From Membranipora membranacea (Eukaryota > Bryozoa > Gymnolaemata > Cheilostomatida > Membraniporidae), in contig OU612066.1 of assembly GCA_914767715.1 (NCBI GenBank), forward strand, positions 27,996,283-28,060,282: a stretch of DNA of 64,000 nucleotides, written 5' to 3'. Of this stretch, positions 1-11,744 are shown piece after piece. The stretch's first letter is position 1, and every line of letters starts with the position of its first letter. The translations under genes and the position numbers were made by a program. The notes under the pieces were generated by a model. It saw only the letters and a list, made by a program, of their open reading frames with translations, was not told the origin of the DNA and ran no database searches.

Positions 1-3000
1 GCTGCAATATCCTGCTCTGTAGTTTTCATAACACTCGATTCTTGAGTTCAAATTTTAAAAAGCTCACAGCGCAGAAAGATGGTCTGATGGCTGTGATGAA
101 AAAGATAGAGAACTCTAATGATGAGAAAGAAGTAGAACTGAATGAGGCTGTGATGGAGGAGTTATTTTTGTACCTGGGACAAGAAGAAGACAAAGAAGTA
201 GAACTGAATGAGGCTGTGATGGAGGAGTTATTTTTGTCCCTGGGACAAGAAGAAGACAAAGAAGTAGAACTGAATGAGGCTGTGATGGAGGAGTTAGTTT
301 TGTCCCTGGGACAAGAAGAAGACAAAGAAGTAGAACTGAATGAGGCTGTGATGGAGGAGTTAGTTTTGTCCCTGGGACAAGAAGAAGACAAAGAAGTAGA
401 ACTGAATGAGGCTGTGATGGAGGAGTTATTTTTGTCCCTGGGACAAGAAGAAGACAAAGAAAGCAGCAAGAAGAGCTCAGTGGCAATGTGTGATGAGCTA
501 AGAATATACACTCAAAAATGGTTGAAACGAAAAAAGGTAATAACATATAAGTAGCCTGTACTCTTGGCAAATTACCAATTCAATAAATGGCTGAAGCATC
601 TCATTTTATTAATCCTATAATAGAACAGCACAATGGCACAAAATACCGGTAGCTATGTGATTTTTAGAATACCTTCTTCTATACTTTTATCACCTGATCA
701 GAGGTAAAGCAATGAAAGGAAGGTAGATGACCTTTGCTTCTCAATATGTATGTTGATAGATAACAGTCTATATGGACTGTGCTCTATTACAGACTCACAG
801 ATCAGGAGGGGACCTCCTAATCAAGGAGGGCCCACCCAAAGATATTCAACAACTTTAATCTAAAAGATCCATCTTTGCAAATTGTTAATTATCCGGCCAT
901 GCTATGTTACAAGAAGCCATAGGTAAATCTGATTTCACTTCTCCATACTTTCTGTAATGTTGTAGATGTGGGTTAAATATCATCACAAAGACAGACTCAA
1001 GCCAAATATACACACTAATAATGGACTGGAGAGATTAAACAGGACTTTCAAGCAGCTCACAGGAGTTGACAAGGGTAGCAATATAGGCTTGAGAACATGT
1101 CTTCATCGTACTCTAACAAAGTTCTTGCATCAGATGGAGGCACGGTGAGAACTGGCTATTTTAATTTGATCTTGAGAGTTTTCATCACAGTTTCAACCAA
1201 AAGAGTTGGATACATTTTATTGCTATTGTCATAGTCATCCATGGTAAATCGTTGATTTTGATTTTCCATGGAAACATAATGAGCACAACTTACTTTTTGC
1301 CTTAAAGCCAACTTCAACTACATTCTGCCGACAGACCATACAAAATAGCCAAAAACTATTGATTATTGAGATTAAATTAGGAGAGGTATACACCCTAGGG
1401 TGCTGGGGGCTGGAACAATCAACATTGAAAGCTCCCCCAGTGGGGCTCGAACCCACAACTCCTGCGGCACTAATCGCCTGGCAGTGAATAGCAAGCGCGC
1501 TAACCGATTGCGCCATCTCACCATCCCCAAAAAAAGAATGGGTCGATGGCGCTAATTAGATAGCCCGCTATTCACTACTCGGAGTTGTATTCTCTCATCC
1601 CACAGCACATTCCAATCCACCATTGCCACCCTATGAAACACAGCGTACGTGTTAGGGTTATTGGCCTTACATGGCCCATTGCTGACATATCAAAGTAGAG
1701 CAAAGTTCCTTGCACCGTAGTCGACATATACCTGGTGAAGTGTGGCAAGCAAGTAGTTGGTGGCTTTGCTTATTTATGTCATATCACAGACTATTTGCTT
1801 ACTTCAATGGAGCTAGCTTATCAATAAAAATCCGTCGAGCCTACCTATAACAGTGGGATGTTAGCATCAAGTAATTTCTCCGCACAAAAATGCCTGCCTT
1901 CTTGTCAGTTTGATCGACAATGAGTAATTTACATTGTCATAATCGACTTGACCATATCATGTGTGATACAAAATCGCTTTTATAATGCTATTTATCGTCA
2001 TATTTATACAGGTATAAAACTCACAACATCAAATGGCAAAGCACCATCAGAGCTTACAACAAAGCTCTTCCAGGCTATCTTCACGAGAAACCGAGATGGT
2101 TTATCAAGAAGGCTTTACGTGTTGGACGGAATGACATTAACAGAGTTTATGAACTTGATGATGAAGGTAGATGTCCCTGCCCGGCTTATAAACACAATGG
2201 CTCGATATGCAAACATGTTCTTGCACATGCAGACGTACAGGGATGCCTTCCTGTCCGATACGAGAAGCCACTTTTTGTCTTAGACAAGCGAGTGACATGT
2301 GAGTATTTGATGTAGGCTACATGCTTTGAGTTGAGTTGAGTTGCAAAATTTACCAGTTGAGATTAAAGTGTTGGGAATGTTTGAGGCTACCAAGCCAGAC
2401 TTTATTCGCAGTGATTATATCGCTTTGGTCAGGTGTTTTGTTGCAAAAGTATGCATGAAAATCTTATTCATAATGATGGCATATGTCAAAGATTCACAGG
2501 TGATTTAAGGACCTTTAATATTTGATCTTAATAACAATACATTGGGCCTCATCCAGGGTTCGTATATTAACAGCTGCTTGGTTTTCTCACAGACGAAGTT
2601 TGGAATTTTTGCGGACTGAACAAAACGACTCTTTGTATAATATAATAATTTATCTGGCAAGAAGGTGCAGATAATAAAAACTCACTCCAGCAGCATTCAC
2701 CTAAAGCTTTGGTGTAACATCTCATTCTCCACTGAAACTTCCATGGTGCTCAAGCTCTTGTCACTTGTGTCAGCTGTAGATTTGGATGTTGATGGAAACA
2801 TCAAAGGACATTCGACAGATCTTGATTCAATGATACAACAGGGAGCTACTTCTAAATACCACAGACGGCCCTTCATGAAAGCAAAGCATGCCAAAAGACA
2901 GCAGTTTACAGCAAAGCTTAAACAAGGCGAAACACATGTAAGTGAATCATCTGCCAAGGTTTAGTGTGTTGGATATTCGACCTACTTGAGGCCAAATACC

Positions 3001-4358
3001 CGAGCAGAACAGACACCTCTCTTTTATTCTTGTTTATTTTGTTATTGAGTTACCTCCTCCTGTGAAGAAAGGGGGCAACTCCGTACAAAAGATGTTTATT
3101 TATTTTTATCAAATGTTTCTATTTGACATGAAACTTGAGATTTTAGGTATTAACTCACTTAATTAATGATGGGATCCCACAAGTGTAGGCAGGGAGTTAC
3201 TCCCCTGCCATAGTACTTCTAGGCATGACTAGGTTTATGCGCTAGTTGTTAGAGTTGAATCTAACTTGCCTGTGTTTGTAGTTTCTTTTCTGCTAGTCTC
3301 CTACAATAAACTGCCGTCACAATCTCTAAATGCAGGAACACTGCTTCAAACTGTGTACTAATGTGTTAGGCGTAGGCGTCAGCGGTCTTATTGTCACTGT
3401 GGGTAGCAAATTTGCAGTGAAAAAACTGTGTTATATACTGAAATGGACACGGTTCATCATTCAATCTTGCAATTATTGAACCCGAATGCTAACCTATTAT
3501 CAACCAATATATGTTAAACTTTATAGGGCGAATATAACGAGAGTTCCAGCAGTGTTCAAACATCTAAGGTAATCAAGCGTGTTAATGGCATCACATTATA
3601 TGAGTCGGACCTCAAAACACTCAGTTCGGCTGAATATATCACTGATACTGTAAGTATAGATACAGGATGGATATTAGATATTTGGTATTTCAGCGGGTTG
3701 GTGTCAAGAGTGTTTGCAAGCCGAAATTGAAGATACAAAGATTGAGACTACCAGGGTATATAGAAGGCTACATGCTATATGCTCTGTGATATGTAAATGT
3801 TAGTTTCTCACAAGATATTTGTGCAGAATTCACCGACCCCACCAAATCAAATACTACAAAAATTGCGTTGAAGAGGATGCAGCCCCTATTCAATGTTTGC
3901 CAGATATGTGTTAAGCATTTACAAGTTTATTGGTATTTGTTTAAAATTGATTTAATTGTAGATTGTTGATGCCTGTCTGTCTGTTGCCCTGCTGGTAATG
4001 CAGTTGATAAAGAAATGCAACTAACATCAACCCAACAGGCCATTGGTATTTGTGTATGTTGATGCCAGCTTACTGTAACAGTTGTAGCCTATGTGTCGGC
4101 TCAGCAATATTTGTTCCAGGGGGGTAATCCACAATTCTAGACCCTGCCTCTCAGACCAATCCCATGGAGCTTATTTAAATTTCATAATTTTAGATGAAAG
4201 CTCTAAAGTTACATGATGTGCCGAAGACCTTATTTGGAATGCAATTTAGGACGGTTCTAGTGCCAAGATACAAGCCAATTACAAGACACTTTTACATGGG
4301 AGTAAGTTAATTTAACAGTATCAATCTAATTTTTTGTGATTAGAAATTGCGGTATTTC

Positions 4359-4394
<36 letters not shown>

Positions 4395-6248
4395 GCATGA
4401 TGATTCACTGCCTGTGCTCTGGGGATAATTGTTTTTCCAAAACATGTGTGCAACGGATTCAGATCAAATTGACGATACACAAATGTTTCATTTGCTAAAC
4501 ATTCACTTGTGTTGTGTTCATCTGAGATGGAAAGGCCAACGTACATAGAAGCAGCCATGTTCGTTTTATAAATACCTTGACGGAATTATAACCATATTTC
4601 CTGATTTTTTTTATATGTCATATAATTTTTTTATAAAACTTTATTGGCAAATCTGTAGATCATCGAGGCACAAAATCATGTTGTTTGGATAGCTGACTCC
4701 CTTCCCATTGATGAGTCAGCTGTAAGTACTGTGAAAGGTGAGTTTTTGCAAAAATGACCGAAATTGTTTAAAGCATAAATTTCCTTGATTATATGGTATG
4801 TGTATATGGTGTATATGGTCTATAATTATAATGTCATATGATCTAGTTAAAGTAAGTGAGCTCTTTCTTTTTTCATCTTAACCCTCATCAAATTGCTATG
4901 AGTAGTGTACCCATCGGGACCCAACTGTGCTTTTGATGTTTAATTCACATACATGTATTGGTAAGAGCAACTGAGAGTTTATACTCATCCTATCCCATAT
5001 TCCGCATTGACTGAGTTGTGTGACACTTTCCTGTATTATTTTAGAGATTGCTGCCAGACTGACCCACTATTCAGAGACTGGACTTTTAAAAAAGTTGGAT
5101 TGTGAATATCAGCAGGATGGTGTTTCTTGTGGACTACATGTCATTAAGGTATAGTTTCAGTATAAACATTATGTGACATATTATATATTAAAAGTATATC
5201 AATGATACTGCTATTTTTAGGGAAAGGTTTTTGTGAACTATCCAAGTCAAAATTGCTTATGTCAGAAAATTGTTCTAGAATGGGCAGAAAATCATTGATA
5301 AAACTCAAGAATGACTACATGATGTTAATGACCTCAATGTATGCATGCCCTTAGTGATAAATATGAATGTTAGGGTCCTATATTTGGAGTTTCTCAAATA
5401 GTATATGAAAGATAAGATTGCCGCTTATCGAGCAGTGTTTTGTATTTTAGACTGATGAACAATACGTGGGGGATATAAAGCCGGAGATATACGGATTATC
5501 AGCCTCATCAGCTGTTATGGCGTATAGAGATCAGTTGAGAGAAAAACTTGTTTCCTACAAAGGTAAATGTGATATCCTTACGAAGATAATAACTCGACCA
5601 ATAATCTAACAAATGCTGTATTTTTCTGAGCGTGCCATCAACCTTGTGCGTGATTTTGCAAATTATCCCCTTTTACCAATACAATGAGTTTCAATGGTTT
5701 GGTAGCACCTAATATGCAGAACGCAAAGGAGACAATGGAGAGAACAGAAACAGATGCAGCAAATCTCATAGCCACAGCCACTGTCCCGGATGAGGATGAT
5801 CTCCCATCTCTTGATACACTGTTGAAAGCAGACAACAGTGTGAAGACTAAGCCAATCTGTAAAGGTGAGTTATAACAGAGAGACTGCTCTGTAAAGCATG
5901 GTATACAATCGCCATGGTTTTTAAACTCAGAATTTGATCCCTTAATAGAACTGCCCTCCTTGATAACAATCTTTTTAACACATTCACGAATGTACTATGA
6001 TATTTGTTTATGCATGGTGTTATGCGTCTTTTGTGACTTGAACAGAGTAATAATTTTGATTATAAATATATATAAGTGCAACAAAACCAAATTACTTCCT
6101 AACTTATGCCTTTCTCCCTCTAAAAGATTCCACAAGTGATCATGATGAGCTTGATGCGAGTGAGGGGGAGGTGCAGAGCCATGATGCAAATATAATGAAT
6201 AAAAGTAGTTCACGGGATTCTTACTCAGAGTCAACGAGAGCACAGTAA
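1..6248 (+). CDS. MULE transposase-like / SWIM zinc finger / Ulp1-type C48 protease gene, 5' partial
   Basis: Twelve exons fit GT-AG borders and consistent phases: 1-536 (open to the window edge), 966-1144, 2012-2298, 2774-2937, 3527-3649, 3962-3994 (33 nt, weakest), 4194-4301, 4659-4737, 5045-5148, 5451-5562, 5706-5864 and 6127-6248 (TAA). Exon 1 starts inside a MULE DDE domain (CSFH, the CxxH seen in MULE transposases); exon 2 has the family motif around TNNGLERLN. Exon 3 has a SWIM finger, CPCPAYKHNGSICKH (2172-2216). Exons 5-10 form a Ulp1/SENP-like fold: N-lobe ITLYESDLKTL, catalytic His in ITRHF (4287-4289), Asp in IADSL (4695-4697), and Gln/Cys in QQDGVSCG (Cys 5128-5130). The tail is acidic and Ser-rich. 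Known: plant Kaonashi MULEs join a MULE transposase to Ulp1. Inferred: a SUMO- or ubiquitin-like peptidase; either a domesticated or an intron-bearing element gene. The start is outside the window. AATAAA lies at 6352-6357. Confidence 0.8.
129..458 (+). repeat. Five 66-bp in-frame tandem repeats
   Basis: Exactly five 66-bp units encode an acidic 22-residue repeat (EVELNEAVMEELFLSLGQ followed by EEDK). They interrupt the region between the CxxH and C-terminal motifs of the MULE-like domain. Units differ at only a few bases (TAC/TCC, TTA TTT/TTA GTT), so the expansion is recent. The reverse strand is also open through the array, but that is a by-product of the unit length being a multiple of three. 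Confidence 0.95.
1381..1685 (-). mobile_element. tRNA-related SINE-like repeat, copy 1
   Basis: The minus strand carries a tRNA-like module with A-box TGGCGCAATCGG and B-box GGGTTCGAGCC. The plus strand beside it carries a degenerate version of the same module in the opposite orientation. The copy lies in the intron between exons 1144 and 2012 of the MULE/SWIM gene. Other copies are at 6527-6860, 6912-7114 and 17325-17553. Confidence 0.85.
4359..4394. repeat. (ATG)n microsatellite
   Basis: Twelve ATG units lie in the intron between the protease exons carrying the catalytic His and Asp. They are non-coding in the gene model. Confidence 0.95.
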
Positions 6249-6526
6249 ATAATAGTAGTCATGTTTAATGTAATTTGTTTTTGATTTAATCTTGTTTCTT
6301 GTCACCCTTTGATAGGCGATCACAAAAAATCACAAAGCAAAAGCGTCTTTAAATAAAATATAGGTGTTTGAACATTGAATGAAAGCTGCTGTTTCCCGTA
6401 TTGCAACCAGTGCTGTCTGATGTATGCTCTAAATGCACAACACATTATTGCAGGATATTTGAGCGGGAGACATGGTTGAGAAAGGTTGTCAATGCCATCA
6501 GTGAAGAAGAGGTGAGATGAGATAGA

Positions 6527-6860
6527 AGAGGTATACACCCGAGGGTGCTGGGGGCTGGAACAATCAACAATGAAAGCTCCACCGGTGGGGCTCGAACCCA
6601 CAACTCCTGCGGCTCTAATCGCCTGGCAGTGAATAGCAAGCGCGCTAACCGATTGCGCCATCTCACCATCCCCAAGAAAGAATGGGTCGATGGCGCTAAT
6701 TAGATAGCCCGCTATTCACTACTCGGAGTTGTGTTCTCTCATCCCACAGCACATTCCAATCCACCATTGCCACCCTATGAAACACAGCGTATGTGTTAGG
6801 GTTATTGGTGGGACCCCTTGTAGTAGGTTTAGCTGTCTTTCCAGCTTGTCAGCATGTCTT
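6527..6860 (-). mobile_element. tRNA-related SINE-like repeat, copy 2 (longest)
   Basis: Same family as 1381-1685. It runs further, through GGGACCCC and AGCTGTCTTTCCAGC, sequences also present in copy 4, so the full element is at least about 330 bp. The tRNA-like A and B boxes read on the minus strand. Confidence 0.85.
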
Positions 6861-6911
6861 TCCATGCTGTCACATGTCTTTCCATGAGTCAGTCAGTAGA
6901 CAAGTACACAG

Positions 6912-7114
6912 GAGAGGTATACACCCGAGGGTGCTGGGTGCTGGAACAATCAACAATGAAAGCTCTCCCAGTGGGGCTCGAACCCACAACTCCTGCGGCA
7001 CTAATCGCCTGGCAGTGAATAGCAAGCGCGCTAACCGATTGCGCCATCTCACCATCCCCAAAAAAGAATGGGTCGATGGCGCTAATTACATAGCCCGCTA
7101 TTCACTACTCGGAG
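6912..7114 (-). mobile_element. tRNA-related SINE-like repeat, copy 3
   Basis: It lies just downstream of copy 2 in the same orientation, and keeps the minus-strand tRNA-like module. It is truncated at CTACTCGGAG, before the distal part of the family consensus. Confidence 0.85.
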
Positions 7115-8470
7115 ATACCATAAAGTTATTTTTATCCACTCAAATTGCTACTGTATTAGTGATTATTGTCAGTTGGAATAAAAGTTTGTTTAACCCATAA
7201 ATTTAATAATAATGAATGATAAAAGATTTTTTGTTAATGATTCTATGGTTTCACCTTATGAACATTGCTACTCATTATTACCCAGGCTATATCCATGGGT
7301 TTTTTGAGCGTAGGACCAAGGCAATGTTGGTGCCGGAGATTTATTTCGAACAATTCCCACTACAAGATCAGAGCATTAAAATCATTGGTAGATGTGGTAT
7401 TTGTAAACCTCATATCATCAGGCTGGCTTATGTATTCAAAGTCTGGAGTGAATGCATGTTGCTAGCATTATCGTTAATTTTTATTGCAAGACAGTTTTGG
7501 CAATTTTAACATCATATCATAATGTTATTGTATATACTTGATCGGAAAACCAATAGATGCGTTGTATCCAATTAAATTTCATTCCACTAATTACAGGTTG
7601 AACGACTTATCAGAGCAGGAGTACACGCCCACGATGTTATTTGCAGAGACCGGTCACATACAGAATTTGGACCTCTTCTCAGTTATTTAAAGTCAAAAAT
7701 GCTCAGTTGTAGTTATCTCCTCCTTACTTTTCCAAAAGCTATCTCCTTCCTACAGGTTTTAATTCAGAATAACCACATTTGGTCACCTGGATCGTTAGTC
7801 AATCAGCTAACTATTCATTTATTTTTTTCTGCAAAAAACTCCAAATCTGACAAAAAATCTCCAAGTTCATGTTTTTCTGCTTGGGCAGAACTACACTTCG
7901 ACATGGTAACTCACAGAGATCTGGTTTTTTTTGGAGCATCAGTTCATCACATTATCTAAATGAGTTTTTGAGGGCATGTTTGAAATATTTTTTTATCATA
8001 TTTAAAATTGCGGTTTACTTTTTCAATACAGTGTTTATTTCATCCATCAGTGCAGTGGCAATGTTGCGCAAGGCAGTGCAAAGAGCCTATATAATTGTAG
8101 TTTCTATGCCATTGTGTACAGTTTCAAACAAATTTTAATTGCCTTTTATCAAAGTAGTGGAGCAATTTACAAATGACAATGGAGATGCTATACTGAACTT
8201 AAACAAAAGAATATTTCTGTTGATTGATATAAGTTTTCAGTATAGATTGTGGTGACCCATCAGACACCCATCAAATTCTATCAGAATGACTATATACCTC
8301 AAAATAATTAATCTTCATCATTCTATATACATATTCAGAAATTTCCAGAATCTATATCCGATTCATGCTCTGTTTGTCTTGTAGGATAGTATTGCACTTT
8401 TAGCCAGTCAGATCTGCACTTTTAACTCGATAGAATTTTTTATTTATATACGCAGCGTTAGATATCTTGT
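7115..8470. other. No convincing gene
   Basis: AT-rich sequence with short ORFs in several frames (for example 7216-7509 and 7699-7959) lacking recognisable domains or consistent splice borders. Apart from the candidate exon at 7597 I see nothing assignable. Confidence 0.5.
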
Positions 8471-9759
8471 AATTCCTGCTCAGACCAAATATGTTTTCCA
8501 ACCAGTATTCCAAGCCCGAAACCCCAGTTCTGATACAAAAATTGGCCCATATTGAGTGTATCCCGTTTTTTTATACCAATTATATTGCACCTAAGATACC
8601 ATATCATTATTATGTTGAATCAATAGGCTCTAGTGGCTGGCTGCTCATAAATTTACATTTTTGAAAACGACCATGATACCTTGTCGACATTCAATGATCC
8701 ACACTCTCTTTACTCAACAAAACCATGGTCCATGCTTCTAAAAAAGTGATACAAGGTTGCGATCACTTCACTCTTGGCTAGCCGGGTAAACCTTCTTCCG
8801 GGAGTTATCGCACAATCAAGTAGACGGTGCTCGGGGGAGAGGTGTTTATGCTATACCATCCTCACTTTGTATGTTTCTATATTCCGAAACATGGTTTGGA
8901 TTTGGCTTTTTCAGTGGATACTGTTCAATGATGGCATTTTCAAAATAGACCCAAATGTTTGAGCTTAAATGTTACACGAATGTCATCCCAATATTTTTAT
9001 TATTGAAAAACACTAATGTAATTATGCTGGATGCGTATAGGATTATGATAACTGTGTGTCTGGAGGGCTAACCCCTAATAAACTTATAATAAACACATAA
9101 TATTCTTTGTGAAATATTCTGCTGCATTTTCAGTGAGCTGGTATCTGTGTGGTCGACCTTGGTGTTCAATTTGTACATTTTTTCAAAATCATGCCCTGGG
9201 ACTGTATCTATACTGCCACAAGTTATAATGTTGTTACTTTTGAGGATTCGGTTAGCCAAACAGGTGGGCTGCCTCAATAAACAACAAATCTGAGATGGCC
9301 TCCAAACAAAATTGGAAGCAGTTCGAGCTGGATGAAGATATCAGTTAGAGCAATTGCAGACATTGTTTTCTCAGAGTAAATTTTCTAATCCTTCAAGAAA
9401 ATCTCATTTGTAAACAACCTGTTGTATTGCAGTCTCTGTCTTTCATTACAGGGAAAGAGTTTGTTACCTTTGTGCCTTTCCAAAAGATTTAAAGGCAATG
9501 TAATATTAGAATATCAAAACCTGAGGATAACCTTTGTGTCTCAAGACTTGTTGCTTCTTATGATATTTATGTATTAAGGCATTATTAGATCTGATTAAAA
9601 TTGAAGGTTGATTTAAATCAGACGTCTTGTCACAAGCCACATCCCGGAGCATAGGCGGCAAGATTTGTTGCCTTAGTGGCCAGGCCGCAATATCTGCGCC
9701 AGCTTGCTCTCTGTTTGCTGGCAGGTCGGCGCTCACCTGGGTGCCAACCAAAGCCCAGT
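8471..9759. repeat. Tandem duplication, copy A
   Basis: Aligns over its length with 9773-10736, starting at AATTCCTGCTC and ending at CAAAGCCCAG. Copy A has about 350 extra bases at roughly 8830-9188 and lacks about 40 bases that copy B has in its short ORF. The unit's nature is unknown; no terminal inverted repeats are evident. Confidence 0.85.
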
Positions 9760-9772
9760 GCTAGATAATTCG

Positions 9773-10736
9773 TAATTCCTGCTCAAACCAAATATATTTT
9801 CCTACCAGTATTCCAAGCCCGAAACCCAGTTCTGATACAAAAATTGGCCCATATTGAGTGTGCCCGGTTTTTTTATACCAAATTATATTGCATATAAAAT
9901 ATCATATCATATTATGTTGAATCAATAGACTCTAGTGGCTGGCTACTCATATATTTACATTTTTGCAATCGACCATGACACCTCGTCGACATTCAATTAT
10001 CCACACTCTCTTTACTTAACAAAACCATGGTCCATGCTTCTAAAAAGTTATACAAGGTTGCAGTCACTTCACTCTTGGCTAGCCGGGTAAACCTTCTACC
10101 GGGAGTTATTACACAATCAAGTAGAAGATGCCCTGGGACTGCATCTATACTGCAACGAGTTATGATGTTGCTACTTTTGAGGATTCGGTTAGCCAAACAG
10201 GTGGCCTGCCTCAATAAATAACAAATCTGAGATGGCCTCCAAACAAAATTGGAAGCAATTCTTCACGCAGTGCATTGAAACGATCCAAGTACAATTGAGA
10301 CCTAAGCTGGATGAAGATATCAGTAAGAGCAATTACAGGCATTGTTTTCTCAGAGTAAATTTTCTAATCCCTCAAGAAAATCTTATTTGTAAACAACCAG
10401 TTGTATTGCAGTCTCTGTCTTTCATTACAGGGAAAGAATTTGTTACTTTTGTGCCTTTCCAAAGGATTTAAAGGCAATGTAATATTAGAATATCAAAACC
10501 TGAGGATAACCTTTGTGTCTCAAGACTTGTTGCTTCTTATGATATTTATGTATTATTGCATTATTACATCTGATTAAAATTGAAAGTTGATTTAAATCAG
10601 ATGTCTTGTCACAAGCCACATCCCGGAGCATGGGCGGCGAAATTCGTTGCCTTGTGGCCAGGGCACAATATCTGCGCCAGGTTGCTCTCTGTTTGCAGGC
10701 AGGTCGGAGCACACCTGGCTGTCAACCAAAGCCCAG
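9773..10736. repeat. Tandem duplication, copy B
   Basis: Second copy of the 8471-9759 unit, separated by 13 bases and diverged by scattered substitutions. It keeps a 79-codon ORF that copy A has broken. Confidence 0.85.
10232..10471 (+). CDS. Hypothetical 79-residue ORF in tandem copy B
   Basis: Reads from MASKQNWKQFFTQCIETIQ to a TAA. No domain, signal peptide or membrane segment is recognised. The equivalent in copy A (from 9295) has an internal deletion and an early stop, so the ORF is not under clear constraint. It may be an exon of a lost gene or a chance ORF. Confidence 0.2.
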   Translation: MASKQNWKQFFTQCIETIQVQLRPKLDEDISKSNYRHCFLRVNFLIPQENLICKQPVVLQSLSFITGKEFVTFVPFQRI

Positions 10737-11740
10737 TCGACAATGGATCGCAGATACATTTGATATGAGGTCCTTTCGATTAATGTAAGGTTCAATGATT
10801 GCATAGACCAAGGGTATATTGTGGCAGCATTGTTCAAGGATTGTAAAAGTTAATCCTATTATAATAACTGCCACAATGCTGCCTTCCTAGCTATACCCAC
10901 CTTACCAATTTAGCTAGGATAGTTACAGGTGTAATTTAAGCATAAAACATCAAGTCTAATCGTGGAGTAAGGCTGTACAAAAAGAAACTTTTACATGAGA
11001 GCCTGCATATTCTATTATTTACTGTAATCAAAAACTTTGAATTCAGGTCATTCTCCAGAACCCTATAATTGTGACAAATAGATGAAAGGAGTGTTTTGCA
11101 TCAAGCTTCACATAACTTTCCCCTTGACACAAAGCTTGCAGGTACCTTGACCAAGGAGTAAAAAACTCTCTCCTTGACTATTGTTAAAAAATTTACTCTG
11201 TATCCCTTCACTCTGTGAAGCAGTCTAGCCACATGCTTGAAACTAAAATGTTTTACACAGATAGATAGATGGGTGATAACTCTATACTGCAAATGAGCCA
11301 CCAAATTTCAACAATAAGAGAGGACAACTTCTTTGCCCAAGATTTGCCAAAATTGACTTTAATGAACTGAGTTGTATTTACTAATGAGGATCTGGTAAGT
11401 TGCTGTGTCAATTCCCTCTACTGGCTGAACAAGTTAGCAATGTTGGATAACCATTGCTACCCATACATTCATCATCTTAGATTTCATTTGGCATGTCCCC
11501 ATAAGAGAAACCACCAAAATTTATTGCGAGCTAGGTGTAGAGATCTGGGCAATTAGGTGCTGAGCAGGCTGTTTCCTAAGTTGGAGTAACCCAACCATTG
11601 ATTTTTATTACAGGTTTTGAAGCCTGACAGCATAATAAGTTAATACTTAGTAAATAAACACAATTTATATATACGTATATTTTTTATATAAACGTATAAT
11701 TATATATACGGATACACATTATAATTATTTTGCTTATACA
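10737..11740. other. No gene seen
   Basis: Non-coding by inspection. A short imperfect hairpin near 10810-10890 pairs GGCAGCATTGT with its complement on either side of a 40-base loop. Confidence 0.5.
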
Positions 11741-11744
11741 GATT

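Larger units (their letters stand above)
6454..7690 (+). other. Two candidate exons of an unidentified gene
   Basis: 6454-6511 follows a good acceptor (TTATTGCAG), reads IFERETWLRKVVNAISEEE and ends at GTGAGA. A second segment from 7597, after ATTACAG, reads VERLIRAGVHAHDVI in the matching phase. Two SINE copies sit between them. I do not recognise the peptide, no start or terminal exon is evident, and the apparent splice fit could be chance. Confidence 0.22.

Noticed and set aside
26-570. Minus-strand ORFs of 161 and 151 codons
   Set aside because: Mirror frames of the 66-bp coding repeat; unit length divisible by three keeps every frame open.
1235-1516. Minus-strand ORF starting MAQSVSALAIHCQAI, also at 6320-6661
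   Set aside because: Translation of the tRNA-like SINE; a common false protein call.
6793-7200. 135-codon plus ORF
   Set aside because: Runs through SINE copies 2 and 3.
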